Source: Ophiura sarsii
Lineage: Eukaryota; Echinodermata; Ophiuroidea; Amphilepidida; Ophiuridae
Length of the DNA stretch: 64,000 nt
Direction of reading: 5' to 3'
Assembly: GCA_035610835.1 (NCBI GenBank)
Contig: CM069441.1
Coordinates: 87,679,574 to 87,743,573 of the forward strand
Under the pieces are notes generated by a model. The model was not told where the DNA came from and made no database searches. It saw only the letters and a program-made list of their open reading frames with translations. Numbering within the stretch: the first letter of the stretch is position 1; each line of letters opens with the position of its first letter. A program made the translations under genes and the position numbers. Positions 23,109 through 35,589 of the stretch are shown one piece after another.

Positions 23109-23219
23109 AGGATATAGCTTTCGTGATTATGCAAGGAGATACACTGAGAGTGAGAGAGCTGATGGGGCCAACAACTTATGTTTTAATAGGATGGATTTGG
23201 CATGGTTATGGTTAAAATG

Positions 23220-23394
23220 CTTCAGTTCCAAATTGGTAAACCTGCTATCAGCGACAAATAAATGCAGCGCGGACGAGCATAAGGCCCACATGGCGCAATG
23301 CATCGTGCCACCTATGCGTGATGCGTGAGTTTGCCAAAATAGCGCGTGTATCACTTTTGCAAGCATCACCAATTTGGAACTGATTAAACTATGA
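23220..23394. mobile_element. TATAGTTTGATCAGT-family MITE
   Basis: The right end TTTGGAACTGATTAAACTAT matches the family. The left end is decayed to CTTCAGTTCCAAATTGG. It lies seven bases from the next palindrome. Confidence 0.65.
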
Positions 23395-23400
23395 AATGAA

Positions 23401-23666
23401 CATTATGTTCCCAGTCCCTTAACACTTTTGGACCGGTGATTTGACATTTCGCCGGTAATAAATCATCAAAGGATGTGTCTATTTCCCACTATGTGGTCCA
23501 ATTAAAAGACTGCAAAGGACATAAGTATGCCCCAAGGCCATAAACTAACCTTCATAACCCGAAAAATGGACCACATAGTCAGCGGTTGACAAAATCTTAG
23601 ATGATTTATTACTGGCAAAACGTCAAAATCACCGGTCCAAATGTGTTAAGTGATGGGAACATAATG
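23401..23666. mobile_element. 266-bp palindromic element
   Basis: The arms are CATTATGTTCCCAGTCCCTT and TGATGGGAACATAATG, with further pairing of GGACCGGTGATTT and AAATCACCGGTCC types, and of TATGTGGTCC with GGACCACATA. Non-coding. Confidence 0.75.
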
Positions 23667-24035
23667 AATATCTATCATTAAAATAATAGAAGTTCAAAGT
23701 GAATATTTCTGAACAAGTGAAAATGTTGCTTTTTACATTTAATTTTATTCTTAAAAACAAAGATACATGATTGAATAAATCTCAGTTTGAGTAAAAGGTA
23801 TCACAATATATTCTTAGTAATAACTGTAAAAATAATAATGTTATTTTATCAAACATATTCAATATGGGACTAGTTTCTTCAAAACCAACCTGCAAATACA
23901 CAAAACAAATTGATTATCTTTTGATTATTAAAATGGTTATTTTAGCCAGCATTTTTCTTTTTACATTTTGCCAAATAAAAACAATTTTGCAAGTTGATAA
24001 ATGCAATGGATCTCTACATAATAATACATAATTAA

Positions 24036-24347
24036 AGGCCGAGAAGAAAAAAAAGGTTTGTCTCACATACTCGCGCGCATAAGTGTGTGGAGTCACTTTT
24101 GCCGCATAACCCTAAGCGATGAGCCCAATTTTGGGGATTTTTTTTCTTTAGTTGTCAGAAAATAATTGAACAAAAGTTGGCTATGAAGCGACAAAAAAAG
24201 AAGAAAAAGTGGGCCAAAAACACAATAAAAAAGAATTTCTGCATTTAGCAAAGCTATTTTTTCCAAAAACAAGGAGAAAAGAAAAAACACAGCATATAGC
24301 ATAGTTATTCCCAAATATATATGAGACAGACCTTCTTTTCTTTTTAC
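24036..24347. mobile_element. GGTTTGTCTCA..GCGCGC repeat
   Basis: A relative of 15,418-15,590 and 60,992-61,215. It shares GTGTGGAGTCACTTTTG and AACCCTAAGCGATGAGCCCA and ends ATGAGACAGACC. It abuts the TTAA of the following element. Confidence 0.6.
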
Positions 24348-24351
24348 TTAA

Positions 24352-24726
24352 AGGTATATTATGTGATCTTTTCCATGGGACGCCCTCAATCCTCCAAAAA
24401 AAATTGGAAGCAGATTTTCTTGCAGATTTACTCTTCTGATCATAAATCATGAATATATTCCAAGTTACAGAGCGATACGATTCCTAATAACCTCAAAATC
24501 ATGGTTTTAGAGTGAATTTAGAGTAAAATCCGAAAAATAGATTGTACCGCTCGGTACAATCTATTTTTCAAACCATGATTTTGAAGTAATTAGGAATCGT
24601 ATCAATCTGTAACTTAGAAGATCTTTATGATTTATGATCAAAAATGCAAATCTACAAGAAAATCTGCTTTCATAGTAAAAATCAATGATAGAGGGCGCTA
24701 CTTGGAAAAGATCACACTATATACCT
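24352..24726. mobile_element. 375-bp TTAA-target fold-back element
   Basis: TTAA flanks both sides (24,348-24,351 and 24,727-24,730). The ends are AGGTATATTATGTGATCTTT and AAGATCACACTATATACCT. The arms run to a central hairpin (AGATTGTACCGCTCGGTACAATCT). The AGG...CCT end type matches 7,157-7,646 and 11,494-11,889. Confidence 0.85.
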
Positions 24727-25111
24727 TTAAGTATTTATCAAACATTTTAATTGTTGGGCCTTATAGCAGATATCTGATAATTTTGCTGTGGAGTTTCTCC
24801 ATTGAATATTGCTAATGAAAAACGCTTGATAAGAATTTCCAAATCCAAAGTGTTCCACTTATTGATTCATCTAGGGAAAAAACAGTTTTAAAAGAAACAA
24901 CCTTCAATTGAATGGTCATTATTTGGTAAATACATATTATAGTGTACCTCCATATTTGGATATAAAATAATTCTTTTTTATGTACATCAATTACACTTAC
25001 AAAATTTTCTGAAGATGAATATTTTATGCAATGACCCTGATTTAACTTCATCAGGCAAGGTTATATAAGTGTTACTAGTCCTACCCTAAAATAGGCCCTA
25101 CATTTTCTAAT

Positions 25112-25516
25112 TTTAACCCTTTGAACCTGAAAGGCTGGTTTACTGTTTACCGGCCACACACAAACGTACTATAAACCTGATAGGCCGGTAACAGATGACA
25201 CATTGATCATATGACTTTGAGTGGTCATATGACTTTCAAGTCACATGATGTTCACCTGTGTGATATACCTTGTTTATGCCAAGTTTGTGCTGTATGACAT
25301 TTTGCTGAAGAAAACTGTCAAAAATAGTTTATACCGATTTTATAACTGTCCGAATATGTTACAACCAAGAGGTCATAAAATGCCACTATAGAAAACGGTT
25401 AGTCAGAGGGTGACAGATAGTAAAATCAATGCACTAGAATTAGGCATAATTTAGGCAAATAACTCAGGGTGTGGGTATCGACCCCTACAAATTATTCAGG
25501 GTTCAAAGAGTTAAAA
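25112..25516. mobile_element. ~400-bp TIR element
   Basis: The ends TTTTAACCCTTTGAACCTGA and TTCAGGGTTCAAAGAGTTAAA are inverted. Short inner repeats (GACTTTGAGTGGTCATATGA region, 25,201-25,245) are also present. Non-coding. Confidence 0.65.
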
Positions 25517-25999
25517 ACGATTTTAAACCCTGAAAATTGTGTGACCTAAAGCAGTGCTCCTCAACAAATGGAATTTTCAAATATGATCAAATGCTTTTCT
25601 CTTTTGATAGACATATTATTAAGCAATGCTCGCTTAGAAGAATGTTGATCTAATATCAAATGAATTGTTTATGTACAAGGATTATTACATACCGGGACCG
25701 GGATACTTTGATCCATTTCCTTTCCAAAAAGTATACTTTTATATACATTTGAGTCATTTCAATAATTACAGCACTCACAAGATTCAACAAAAAAACTTCC
25801 TTAAGTCCCCCCTTATGGCAAAATTATTTGGTCAAAGTTTGTTATATAAATGGTGATAATAGTCTGATTATTGTTATACATATTCATTTTACTTGTACTT
25901 TCATAATATTATGGTTTAAAGCAATTATGTAAATCTTTGGGGCAAAATGATCAAATAATAGATTTTTTTAACATTCTGAACATTTATACAACAGCTTAA

Positions 26000-26374
26000 A
26001 GGGGCATTGAGAGATAAGTATGGGAGTGCGCCCTCAATTATCCTGGAAAGCAGGTTTTTTGGCATCAAAGAAATACTTAGGCATATACTAACTACCGTCT
26101 GAAACAGTTTACCAACATTCGCCGTTATGATATTAGTTACGATATGATCATATCGAAACTAGGTGCTGAATTCGGAAGTTATGCTATCGTTTTACTCACG
26201 GACATTCGCGGAAAATCTATAATAATAATAATCTCAACCCGGAAATGCCGTTATTTGCTTATTTGGCATGAAGGCGATGTCGGAATTCTATGACAATTTG
26301 GATTTGGGCTATGTTGATGATTATCTTTACGTTATTTGCTCATTTAGTATATCAATACATCTCTCAATGCCCCT
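26000..26374. mobile_element. 375-bp TTAA-target TIR element
   Basis: TTAA lies on both sides (25,996-25,999 and 26,375-26,378). The ends are AGGGGCATTGAGAGATAAG and CATCTCTCAATGCCCCT. The terminus AGGGGCATT is shared with the repeats at 12,963 and 16,067, so this is a better-preserved relative of their ends. Confidence 0.85.
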
Positions 26375-26744
26375 TTAAATGAAACTTGTTAACACAAACA
26401 TAATGGTGAAAATGTTTATTCTCATGGTATTGCAATAAAGATTTAAGAAAACAAAGCACGATAAAATTAATAGATTGGTAATCGCGCGGTAAAAGATAAT
26501 TTTTTCATCGACAGAAATGCATATTTGGTAATAGGAATAAAATGGTTCCTTTCTATCTTGAAACTGGCTAAAGTCACTCTATGTAAAAAAAGGATGTCAT
26601 ATTGAAGAAATTAATCTTAGCTTTTTCTTGTTATCCTGAAAATATGAGAGCAATCCATCAAATAGTAGGAATAATGAGGCAATTTTATGTACACATAATA
26701 TCTTAGCATTCAGTAGACATGAATACTGTAATTTAATTGGTTAA

Positions 26745-27089
26745 AGGTAGATGTTCCGATTTTCAACTTGAAGTTTTCTATTCGACTTGAAAGGTCATCC
26801 TCAAAAAAGTCGTATTCCAAAGTTTGAGTTGCATAACTCTAATGGTTTTTATTTTAGACGCACAAGATGCCGTGAAATGTGCCCATTGAGTTGTACACAA
26901 ACTATATTGGTGGTTACCACTTTTCGCGGTAATTCGATGTTATTTCACCGATTTCTTCGTAATCATACTGATTTGGACCGTCAAATTTCAGTATGTTAAT
27001 CAGAAAAATATGATCTTTCATATGATATGAAAATCTCCATATGTTTGAGAAAAATCTGTGCTATGAAAATGTGATCGGGTCATCTACCT
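26745..27089. mobile_element. 345-bp TTAA-target TIR element
   Basis: TTAA lies on both sides (26,741-26,744 and 27,090-27,093). The ends are AGGTAGATGTTCCGATTTTC and ATGTGATCGGGTCATCTACCT. The open frame inside (26,787-26,999) shows no known domain. Confidence 0.8.
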
Positions 27090-27675
27090 TTAATAGCCAA
27101 AGAGGATATTTCCGTATCATATCGATCTCTTTATGATGTGAAGCTCTCTGTATAACACAAAATCATTGCTGTATAATACAAAAAAGTTGTGTCATACAGC
27201 TCTGTAACAGAGCGATTTGTCACGCTTTATTATGATTGCATTGTACAACACTGAGCCTCTGAAAGCAAAGATGGCAACAAATAGGGAAGGCCCAACTGAC
27301 CCATTTTTTTCAAATGTTTCAAAATCAACAAAATCAACAGCAAAATTGAGAAAAAAATGAAAATTCTAGAAAAAAATGGTTAATTTTTTTTTGACATTTT
27401 TGAGGATTTGTTTCCCTCCCAATTTTGGAGGGAAAAAAAATGAAAATTCTAGAAAACAATTGTGAACATTTTTGGACAAAAAAATTGATTTTTTGTTGAT
27501 TATTTTACAAATTTTGAAATTTCACCGTTTCCTATTTCTTTTAAAAACAACAACAAACAAAACGCCTGACTAACCGATTTGTACGTGATTTCACATACAA
27601 AATAAATCTGACAAAAGGCCAGTTTATATAATTTATGTGCTACATTGATAAATAACATACACGAGATTCGTATAT

Positions 27676-28084
27676 AAAAATTCAGAGGTATAGACCTTCC
27701 GGAATATTATCGCTACTCTGAGTTTCATGGACAATCCCATACGGTCATTTTGTCCAATCATCAGGCGAAAAAGATGTCTCTCTGATCGCAGGCTTTTGAC
27801 CCATTGAAAATGAGAATACACAATCAATGGTGTTAAAACTTGCGGTCAGAGCAACATTATATTCCAAAAGAGGTCAATACACATTAAGATATCAAAAGAT
27901 AATCAAAAAGTGCTCAACTGATAAATCAGGAGCGTAATAATTATTGACAACAGTTTCTGGTTAGACTAGCCATTGAACAAAGTGCTCAATACCGACAACG
28001 GTAGAGCTTATAAAAATTCAGAGGTATAGACCTTCCGGAATATCAGCTACTCTGCGTTTCATGGACAATCCCATACGGTCATTT
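27676..28084. repeat. ~70-bp segment present twice
   Basis: The segment beginning AAAATTCAGAGGTATAGACC occurs at 27,676-27,751 and again at 28,014-28,084, both running to CCCATACGGTCATTT. The intervening 260 bp are unrelated. The second copy leads into sequence resembling 12,120-12,950. Confidence 0.8.
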
Positions 28085-28800
28085 GACCCATTGACATTCG
28101 TATATATATATATGTACATGTACATATTGCTTTCTATAAAAGTGTAATTTGCCAAAGTCTAAAAATATATAAGACATGGTTTTATTAGGTTAATAATGCC
28201 AGCATTTATTACTGTAAAACCACTTCATTTCACTAGGTATAATAGGACCTTAAATTCGCGAAATTAAATCCCTGCAAATTAAACCATGGTAAAAGCTAAA
28301 ATCGAAGTCAAATTTTGGAATCACAAAATTAAATCCTCGCGAAAATGTTGGCTTTTGGTAATTCGCAAATTAAAGTACCCGCAAATTTTAAGTCTTTTAC
28401 AGTAAATTGAGAGTGCAATCGCTTGAAGGTAATCAGACTTTGTAATCACAAGATATAAATTGAAGAAGTATATTTTTTTCTATTATTTTGTTTATATTTC
28501 ACCAAATATATGTCACCAAATATATTGGCCTCTATCTTAAAACTGTGTTTGCCGACAACATGTCCTTTTTGACGTGACTGGTCACATACATGATACTAAA
28601 AAGTGAAATGTTCGTGCATGTAATTTGTTTTCACGCTTCGCCCATTTTGAACAATTTTGCTTGTTTTTATTCTTGTGAATTTGACCTTCCTTGAATAGAC
28701 CTACATACCAAGGGAATATATTCGTGTGTTTTTATTTTTCGCATTTGCTGATTTTAGCGCGAAAAGCACAAAAATAAATGAAGCGCGAAAATTTCCACTT

Positions 28801-29114
28801 TTACAGTACGTGACACACCTCCCAGGCATGATTTGTTGAGACATCACCATCAAACACTACGGTGACATACCGGTCATACAGAGTCGGATCGTCAATACCC
28901 AAAATAGGGTGCAAATCAAAAGATTCGTCGGGAGGGCTTGGGATAATCCTCCAACTTGTGCTGTCTGTTTTCAAATCCAGTACCATCGGTGGGATGGCTT
29001 GCAAGGTGGTTTCACCGGTGCACTTTTGGTCTCCGATTACTTGTGTCTCGTTGAATACTTTGTAGCAGAATCCAAAGATACCACCCCTGTCCACATGATG
29101 GTGAAACCATAATC
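28801..29114 (-). CDS. Lone terminal exon of a third PAN-like family gene
   Basis: It is homologous to exon 5 (13,837-14,153). It has the same acceptor (CCAAACAG), the same entry phase and an intact frame of 105 codons ending at TAA 28,801-28,803. The core GIDDPTLYDRYVTV is identical while flanking residues have diverged, and an NET sequon replaces NGT. An AATAAA lies at 28,736-28,731 on the minus strand. No matching exon 4 or PAN exon is visible between 29,114 and 36,000. It is therefore either a duplicated orphan exon or the end of a gene with very diverged or distant upstream exons. About 400 bases of 3' flank also match the 13.3-13.8 kb region. Confidence 0.7.
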
Positions 29115-29129
29115 CTGTTTGGTGGAAAG

Positions 29130-31420
29130 ATTATATGGAATTATAATCCAAAAATATGAAACCAATTACAAAGACAGGGCAATTCACATAACTGTAGCTA
29201 TTTTATTTATGGAAATTAGGTTTATATTATGTACTTGGGTAATAAAAAAGGCTGTTCTCGTTGAGTATAACTAAATCCTGGTATTTACTTGATCATATAA
29301 CTTAAAGCTGAGACTAAAATTGGCGTCGTCGTTCTATGGATCTTTCTTTGTGACACTATTAGTAGAGTCATAATCTTGGATTCCATGACCATTTTCTTCC
29401 TACCTTGGTTTCTTTGTGAATTTGTCAAGAACTATTTTAAAAGAAAATGAGCTCCCATGCATTTCTCAAAAGTGGCGGGAATGTTTTTAACACAGACATT
29501 CTGAGAAAACCATGCAGTATTGCAAAATCCAGGAAAAGAGGGGTCAGCATTTTTTACTCATACTATGAAGTTTTGTTGTGTTCCTCAAAGCATTCATGAA
29601 TATCAGTATGAAAATTTTTCAAGTACCCCCCCTTAGGGAGATATACTAGCCCCTCAAAACGAGGCTAAAATATCCCCGTTGAAAACTTGATAATAATGAA
29701 TTTAGGAGACATTTGTTGCTATGTTTATAACAATGAAGGTACCTTTAATCACTTTCTCTTTTCGTACATCTGATGTGACATCTTTCTACTATTCAAAAAT
29801 ACACAGAACAACTAAAAATTATTTTGGAATGTTCCATTATGAAGAATAGGAGTGGTGCTAGTTTTCATGGTTTTAGAAATATCTCAAAAGTGTGATTTTT
29901 CACCGTTTTCATTTAAAAAACAAACAATTTTCATATCTTTTAATTTTTTTAATATTTGCGCCATGTATTACCCTATTGTTAATGTTTATAAAAATGCATT
30001 TCAAATAATGGTGCCATGATGAGTATTTTGATCACATGGCATTAATGAAGGTACACTTTTGTATTTTTAGCAAATATTATAATGTATTTAATGCCCATTT
30101 CCCCTTCCATATTGACTTGTTTTGAACCATTGTCAAACAAATTGTTCCCCATTTAGTTTCCCACTCAGTCCAATAAACTCATCATTTGACCGGCTCACTT
30201 GTGTAACCATTTTAAATGGTTTAACCCTCTTAAAAGAGGGTTATTCCATTATTTTTATAGGGAATTCACAATTTACATAGCATTTTAAACTTTAATGTGG
30301 CACCGAATAATACACAAGTTGTTTTTACTTGAACCATATGAATACACATGGGTATGCTTATTGTATGCTGGCTCAAACACATGACCATACAAGGTTGATA
30401 CCATTATTACGTAGGGGTGTATGTCCTATAATGGTTATACGTTTGACGCATTTAATAAACCTTGGTAATTGTACAAAGTAGAACATATATTAATTAGTCA
30501 TATTCAGTATTCATTCTTTAATCTGAGCATTGTTAATGAGCAGACTAAAACTTATAGTCAAATTAAGAGCATTCCATTATATAAGAGGGGTGTTTATTTG
30601 CCTTTATCACCTTTTCTGTGTTCCTATTATACCCTCTTTGTGCATTTTCATGAATTGTACCGTACTTTATATCTTGCTTTGTCAGTACTCAGCAATCAAT
30701 GTTTTACATATGCATCCAACCCTTAAATTAATCAAACACAATTTAATAACCATAATAATTGAGTTCAACATTTAACTGGTGATAGTAAAATGTTATTGTT
30801 TGATAATGCACAAATAATGATCAAATACCTCATTCTCTAGAAGGTGAAACTTTTTTTTGTTTCAAGCTAAATTATTTAAAAAAAATATTAGACCATAAAC
30901 GGAGTTGTTGGTAATTCCCCTAGATACTCGAGAATCATTTTCATAATACAAATGTTGATGTTTTATTATCCATGCATGAATGAGCAAATGATTTATACTA
31001 ACAATTTACAAAAGTCATATAGCAAATGCTACATTTGTTACCAAAAGCAAGGCCACAAAATGATTGATATACAAGTACAATAGATTCAGATTTTAACTGC
31101 GATGCCATTTGTGTACTCATTACTATATCACTCATAACATACATGAGCCAGAAATAGTGGTCTCAAGAATATTGCGCAAAGTCACAAATGTTTTTCTTCC
31201 TATATCAAAGAAGAATTCTTGTACAGATTAGGAACTGTAGCTAGCACAAAGTAACATTTCACTTTCTGAAGAATAAGCCAAATGCTAAATGTGTAACACA
31301 ATATAACTAATTATCTTGAAAGCATGGACATTGTTGAATGAATAGCTGCAGAGGCTTAATGAAGCTAGCTTTCCTTGATGTTGTTCCAACTGGGTCAATT
31401 TCAAATTTGACACAAATTTC
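29130..31420. other. No gene recognised
   Basis: Roughly 2.3 kb of AT-rich sequence. I found no supported exon on either strand and no strong terminal inverted repeats. Frames around 30,469-30,775 overlap in two registers and look like chance. Confidence 0.45.
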
Positions 31421-31431
31421 TTCCAAGTATT

Positions 31432-32960
31432 TCAGCTTGAATTGGTTGAGTTTATGTTTTTAGCTTGTTTGCATAAATCATGCTCCTGGTAAACTAAAGG
31501 GTGTCCAAAATCAAGTGTACCGAAAACGGCATTTCTTATTTCTCTCCGGTTGTGTTCCTCATCCCACATATCTTCTTCTACCTCCGCAGCACTTGACAGG
31601 GTGGCTAATTCAGCCCGTCTTTGACGTGAAGACAAATGTCCGAAGAAACTTGCAATTTGTCTTTCAGAGCGCCATTCATGTGGCAAGAATTCCAGGTTGT
31701 GTGATGAATCCTGTTTGTGACGCATTTCAATGGCGACCTGAGCTGGATCTGCTTTATTTCCGGTTCGAGCCCCTTCATTGAATTTGGCTGTTAGATAGTT
31801 TTTCACCTTTTCTTGAATTCTCGGTGCCCGCTTTATAACTTTCAAAGCCCATCCGTGCTGTCTTTGATACTCTTGTTCTTCATCTGATATTGATGCTTGT
31901 GATGGTTGAAGAGGTGCTTGTTGTTCACATGTCATCTGCAACTCGGATACTTTCATTGCCCACCTTTTCTTGATTTTGTCATATGACGTGTCCTTTTCTT
32001 CCTCCTTTGTGTGGGTACCTGTGTCCATATGACGTTCTGCATCATCAACAGAGGAAAATGAAAGGATACATCCTGGTTCGTTACAAAAATAGTATAGGCT
32101 TAGAACTGGAACCCTGTTCAGCTACATGTCCCTTTGCTGAAGTTTCTTGATGTTGTGCTTCAACTATATACTACTCTTAGCCCAGTCATAACAGGGGTTT
32201 TCTCTAGAGTGGGCTTGATAACCTTTCCTTCTCCCTGGTTGTATGCTTTCCAGCAGCGGATGCCTTCCTTCTCATATGCGAAATTGTTCAACAAACTCAC
32301 TCCTTCAATACTTTCACCTGTCCCTGGTGATTTTGAAGTATCTACTTCAGCAAGAATAAACTTGCAGCCTTTTACTCCACCATTGGACTCTAGAGCTGTT
32401 TTCATATCTTGAGCTGTAACTACATCGTGCTTCTCATTGACAAACCTACGGATATGCGCTTTCATTGGAGCAATTTTCTTATCGCAAATATCCTTCCCTG
32501 ATTGTGGGTCGGAGAAATCATATCGTGCAATGGTAATTCCAACTCTTTTACCAATTTGTGGTAAGGCTAACAGAAGCTGGCTGCTATGGTAGCAGCCAGC
32601 ATTGTCACTCTTTAAGAACGCTTTAGAAACATCTTCATTTTGATTCTTCACATGTTTCAGAACATCTTCAATGATTGATGAACCAGCATACCAATTTTGA
32701 GTATAAGAATTAAAGAGGTGTACATAACACTCTACTTCCAATTTGCCATCAATCTTTGATCTTGCGATCACACACAATACATGCCAACTACGGCCACGTT
32801 TTCCAAAAATATCAGACATTTGCTCTCTAAATCTAGTAGGTCAAAACTTCATCGCCCAGTCCATGACAAGCATGATGCTTTTGTCATCCATTGAGTTTAG
32901 AACATCGTGTTTTGCGGATTCTTTGTTGTATGTTCTAAGTGTTGAACACATTGGCTGATG
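31432..32960 (-). pseudogene. Degenerate DDE-like/C2H2 repetitive-family gene
   Basis: Two minus-strand frames (32,819-32,160 and 32,028-31,432) are parts of one coding sequence. Upstream, in frame with the first, is VMDWAMKF followed by a TGA stop at 32,841-32,843 and then FGKRGRSWH. Further on are LKSDNAGCYHSSQLL and SDPQSGKDICDKKIAPMKAH. The Asp positions suggest a DDE-type nuclease fold. After two frameshifts, between about 32,170 and 32,080, the second frame opens with a C2H2 finger (C-x4-C-x12-H-x5-H, CNEPGC...HMDTGTH). From memory, similar unnamed multicopy proteins occur in cnidarian, fish and other animal genomes. The role is unknown; I infer mobile-element origin. The stop and both frameshifts make this copy inactive. 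Confidence 0.7.
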
Positions 32961-34530
32961 ATGCTACTCAGTGATAATCCTTACAGGTGTAGTTTCGGCT
33001 CTTCAGCAATAGCTCACCCTGATGCGTGATGTAAAGTGCTAGGGTTTACTCCCTATAACATAACCCTGTTGCTTGACACTCCGTTTCAAGGGGTGGTGGA
33101 GTGGGTTGTGTTGGGTTGGGGTTGGTTGGGGTGTTGTGGTGTGGGGTGAGTGGTGTAGGGGTAGTGGTATTTTTGAGTGGATGGCCCGAGAAAACAACCC
33201 GTTGTTTAACTTAACGATCAACAAGGCATCTATTTTAGTGCAATTCAGATAATGTATTGACAAAACCACCCCTCCAATAAAATGGTATGACCTATAAACA
33301 ATGGTTAATGACATAAAAGGACTATGTTGGCCCTACTTTGTGTCCAAGGAGTAGTTGCATTTGAATAAAAAAGATTATTACACAAACCATTTGAAGAAAA
33401 CTCAGCATAATTACAAATGTGCATTTTTATACTTTTACAAAACTGCTTGTCTTTTCGAGGTTGGTTTATACTGAATCAGAGGGGATACCATTATTTTGAC
33501 TTTTAAATTTGATTAAGCAATGCTATAAATAGATTATATGTTAAAATTAAAAAAATTAAAAAATACGAAAGTTGGTTTTTTTTAAATCAAATTTTGTCCA
33601 ATAATTGCATTTTTTAAAGTTTCCTGAAAACACGAAAATAGGAAAACACCCCTTTGAAAAAATAGACTAACCCAATAACTTTTTTCACACATCTTATCAT
33701 ATTTACAAAGCGGAGGGTACTAATTTACCTCATGAGAAGTTTGATTCTCATTGGCAGTACCTTTCTGTTCGTTTGGACTCATCCAATGTACTACTTTTAT
33801 TACTATTTCTTATATAATTGCCGTTCCAGGGGGCCACATTTAGGGGGGGTCATGAATCTTAGCCTATGGGGGTCGGAGAATTTTTTTATTTCACCACTGG
33901 TCATAACTTGGGGCACTCACTCAATATACAAAATATGAACCAAATATGCCAACCCTCGTGTTCCTCCCCCTGCATGAGTCTACCAGAATGTCCATCTTAA
34001 GTACATTTTTGAAGGTGAAATTTCATGAAAGATGATCATGACACAATGTATTTGGAAAAAAATCTTTTTTTTCTTTTTTCTTTTTTTTTATTAAAAAAAA
34101 AAGTTAAACACATAATCCCTAGTTCACATCTGGCGACATCCAACGGGTTTTCACAGATCACATCAGAAATAATAACCTTTGGGTGCAACTTGAGAACCAG
34201 GAATAATTTTGCATCAATTGTTAGGGGTAAATAAAGTATTAAAACATTATAATGGTATAACTGAAATTACTATATAAGTGCAACATAATTAATACCAGGA
34301 GCAGATGTTGGCTGAAAATAGCCCCAGTTGGTGTATTTAGACCTACTATACAAGACAACCAGGACTATTTGCAGCCCATTTCAAACCCGTCAAGGAAGTT
34401 CTCCAGACGGTCCGTTGCACACAAACATCAGAAACAGCTGAAGTAGAACGCATGTCACCTGCTGTGATAGTGAATCACCCACTACGGCCTATTGTCATTT
34501 AATTAAGTACAGTTGTAAACAACTCAATTT
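32961..34530. other. No gene recognised
   Basis: It contains a G/T-rich low-complexity patch at 33,085-33,170 (repeats of GGGTTGGGGTTGG and GTGGTGTGGGG type) and otherwise AT-rich sequence. No exon or inverted-repeat element could be supported. Confidence 0.45.
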
Positions 34531-34536
34531 TAACGT

Positions 34537-35015
34537 TTTTTACCTAAATTTAGCATGCAAACAAATCCATTATGGGCACTCAGGGGTTTTCTTGTTGGCT
34601 TTGAATATCGTATATATTGCCACTTTGAATTCTGAAGAGAAGTGCCTGGGCAATTATTTAGGGGTAAGACAGTGTTGCCAGAAAGAAGTACAATTTTTTT
34701 GGAAAAGAGGAATACTGAAATTTAAAAATCTCTGGTTTGGCAACACTTTAAACTATAAACAATATGATTTTTCATCCAAATATAAGCCATTTATGCAGAC
34801 TCTTTACCCATAAAACATTAATCTGTGGCGTTTAGATTCATTTTTTCCCAAAAATGGTACTCTGCTTTCTGGCATGAATCTTATCCCTAAATAAATGCCC
34901 AAGCAGTTCTCTCCAGAATTGAAAGGGGCAATGTATACGATATTCAAAACCAACAAGAAGAAAAAATCTCAGTGCCCAGACAAAATTACTTTTTTGCGTG
35001 CAAAATTTAGGTAAA
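34537..35015. mobile_element. ~480-bp fold-back element
   Basis: The arms run TTTACCTAAATTTAGCATGC from the left and TTGCGTGCAAAATTTAGGTAAA at the right (complementary over about 20 bases). Pairing continues through GGCTTTGAATATCGTATATA and its inverted match near 34,935. The loop lies around 34,770-34,850. Non-coding. Confidence 0.75.
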
Positions 35016-35589
35016 ACACGCATATTTTTAATATTATAAAACTACCAGTGTTGCCAGAGCCAAACATAGGATACAAAATAAAAGTGATGTGTTGGTGTGC
35101 AACACTTAAGACCTTTATTTAATATCTTTTTCACATTTGAGTCAGGAGCTTAGAAGATCGGCACGTAGAACAGTACTCTTTATAAATACTAGGGACACAC
35201 CGGCAGTCACAGCAAGGCCACAAGACATGCGCATTTGGACCAAATTGGCAACGGATCATATTACTATAACTATACTAGCATGTGTAAACATGACTTGAGA
35301 ATAAAATAAAATGTGATATTCAAACTGCTAGTTTCTGAAAGTTTCAAAAGGTTTCTTGCTGATTCAATGATTAACTTATTCAACACAATCTAGATTTACT
35401 ATCGCTTAATTCCCAGTTCTAAACTAAATTTCTAAATGTCATTTTTAACCACATTCCATCATGCATATTGTCAAAGAATTCTCTACACAATTCTGCAGTA
35501 TTTATCGAAAAGCGGGGGGGAAAACGTACCCAAAAAGTAGCATAACTTTCGAAAAACTGCATCGATTTCACGGAACTTTTTCTCACTAC

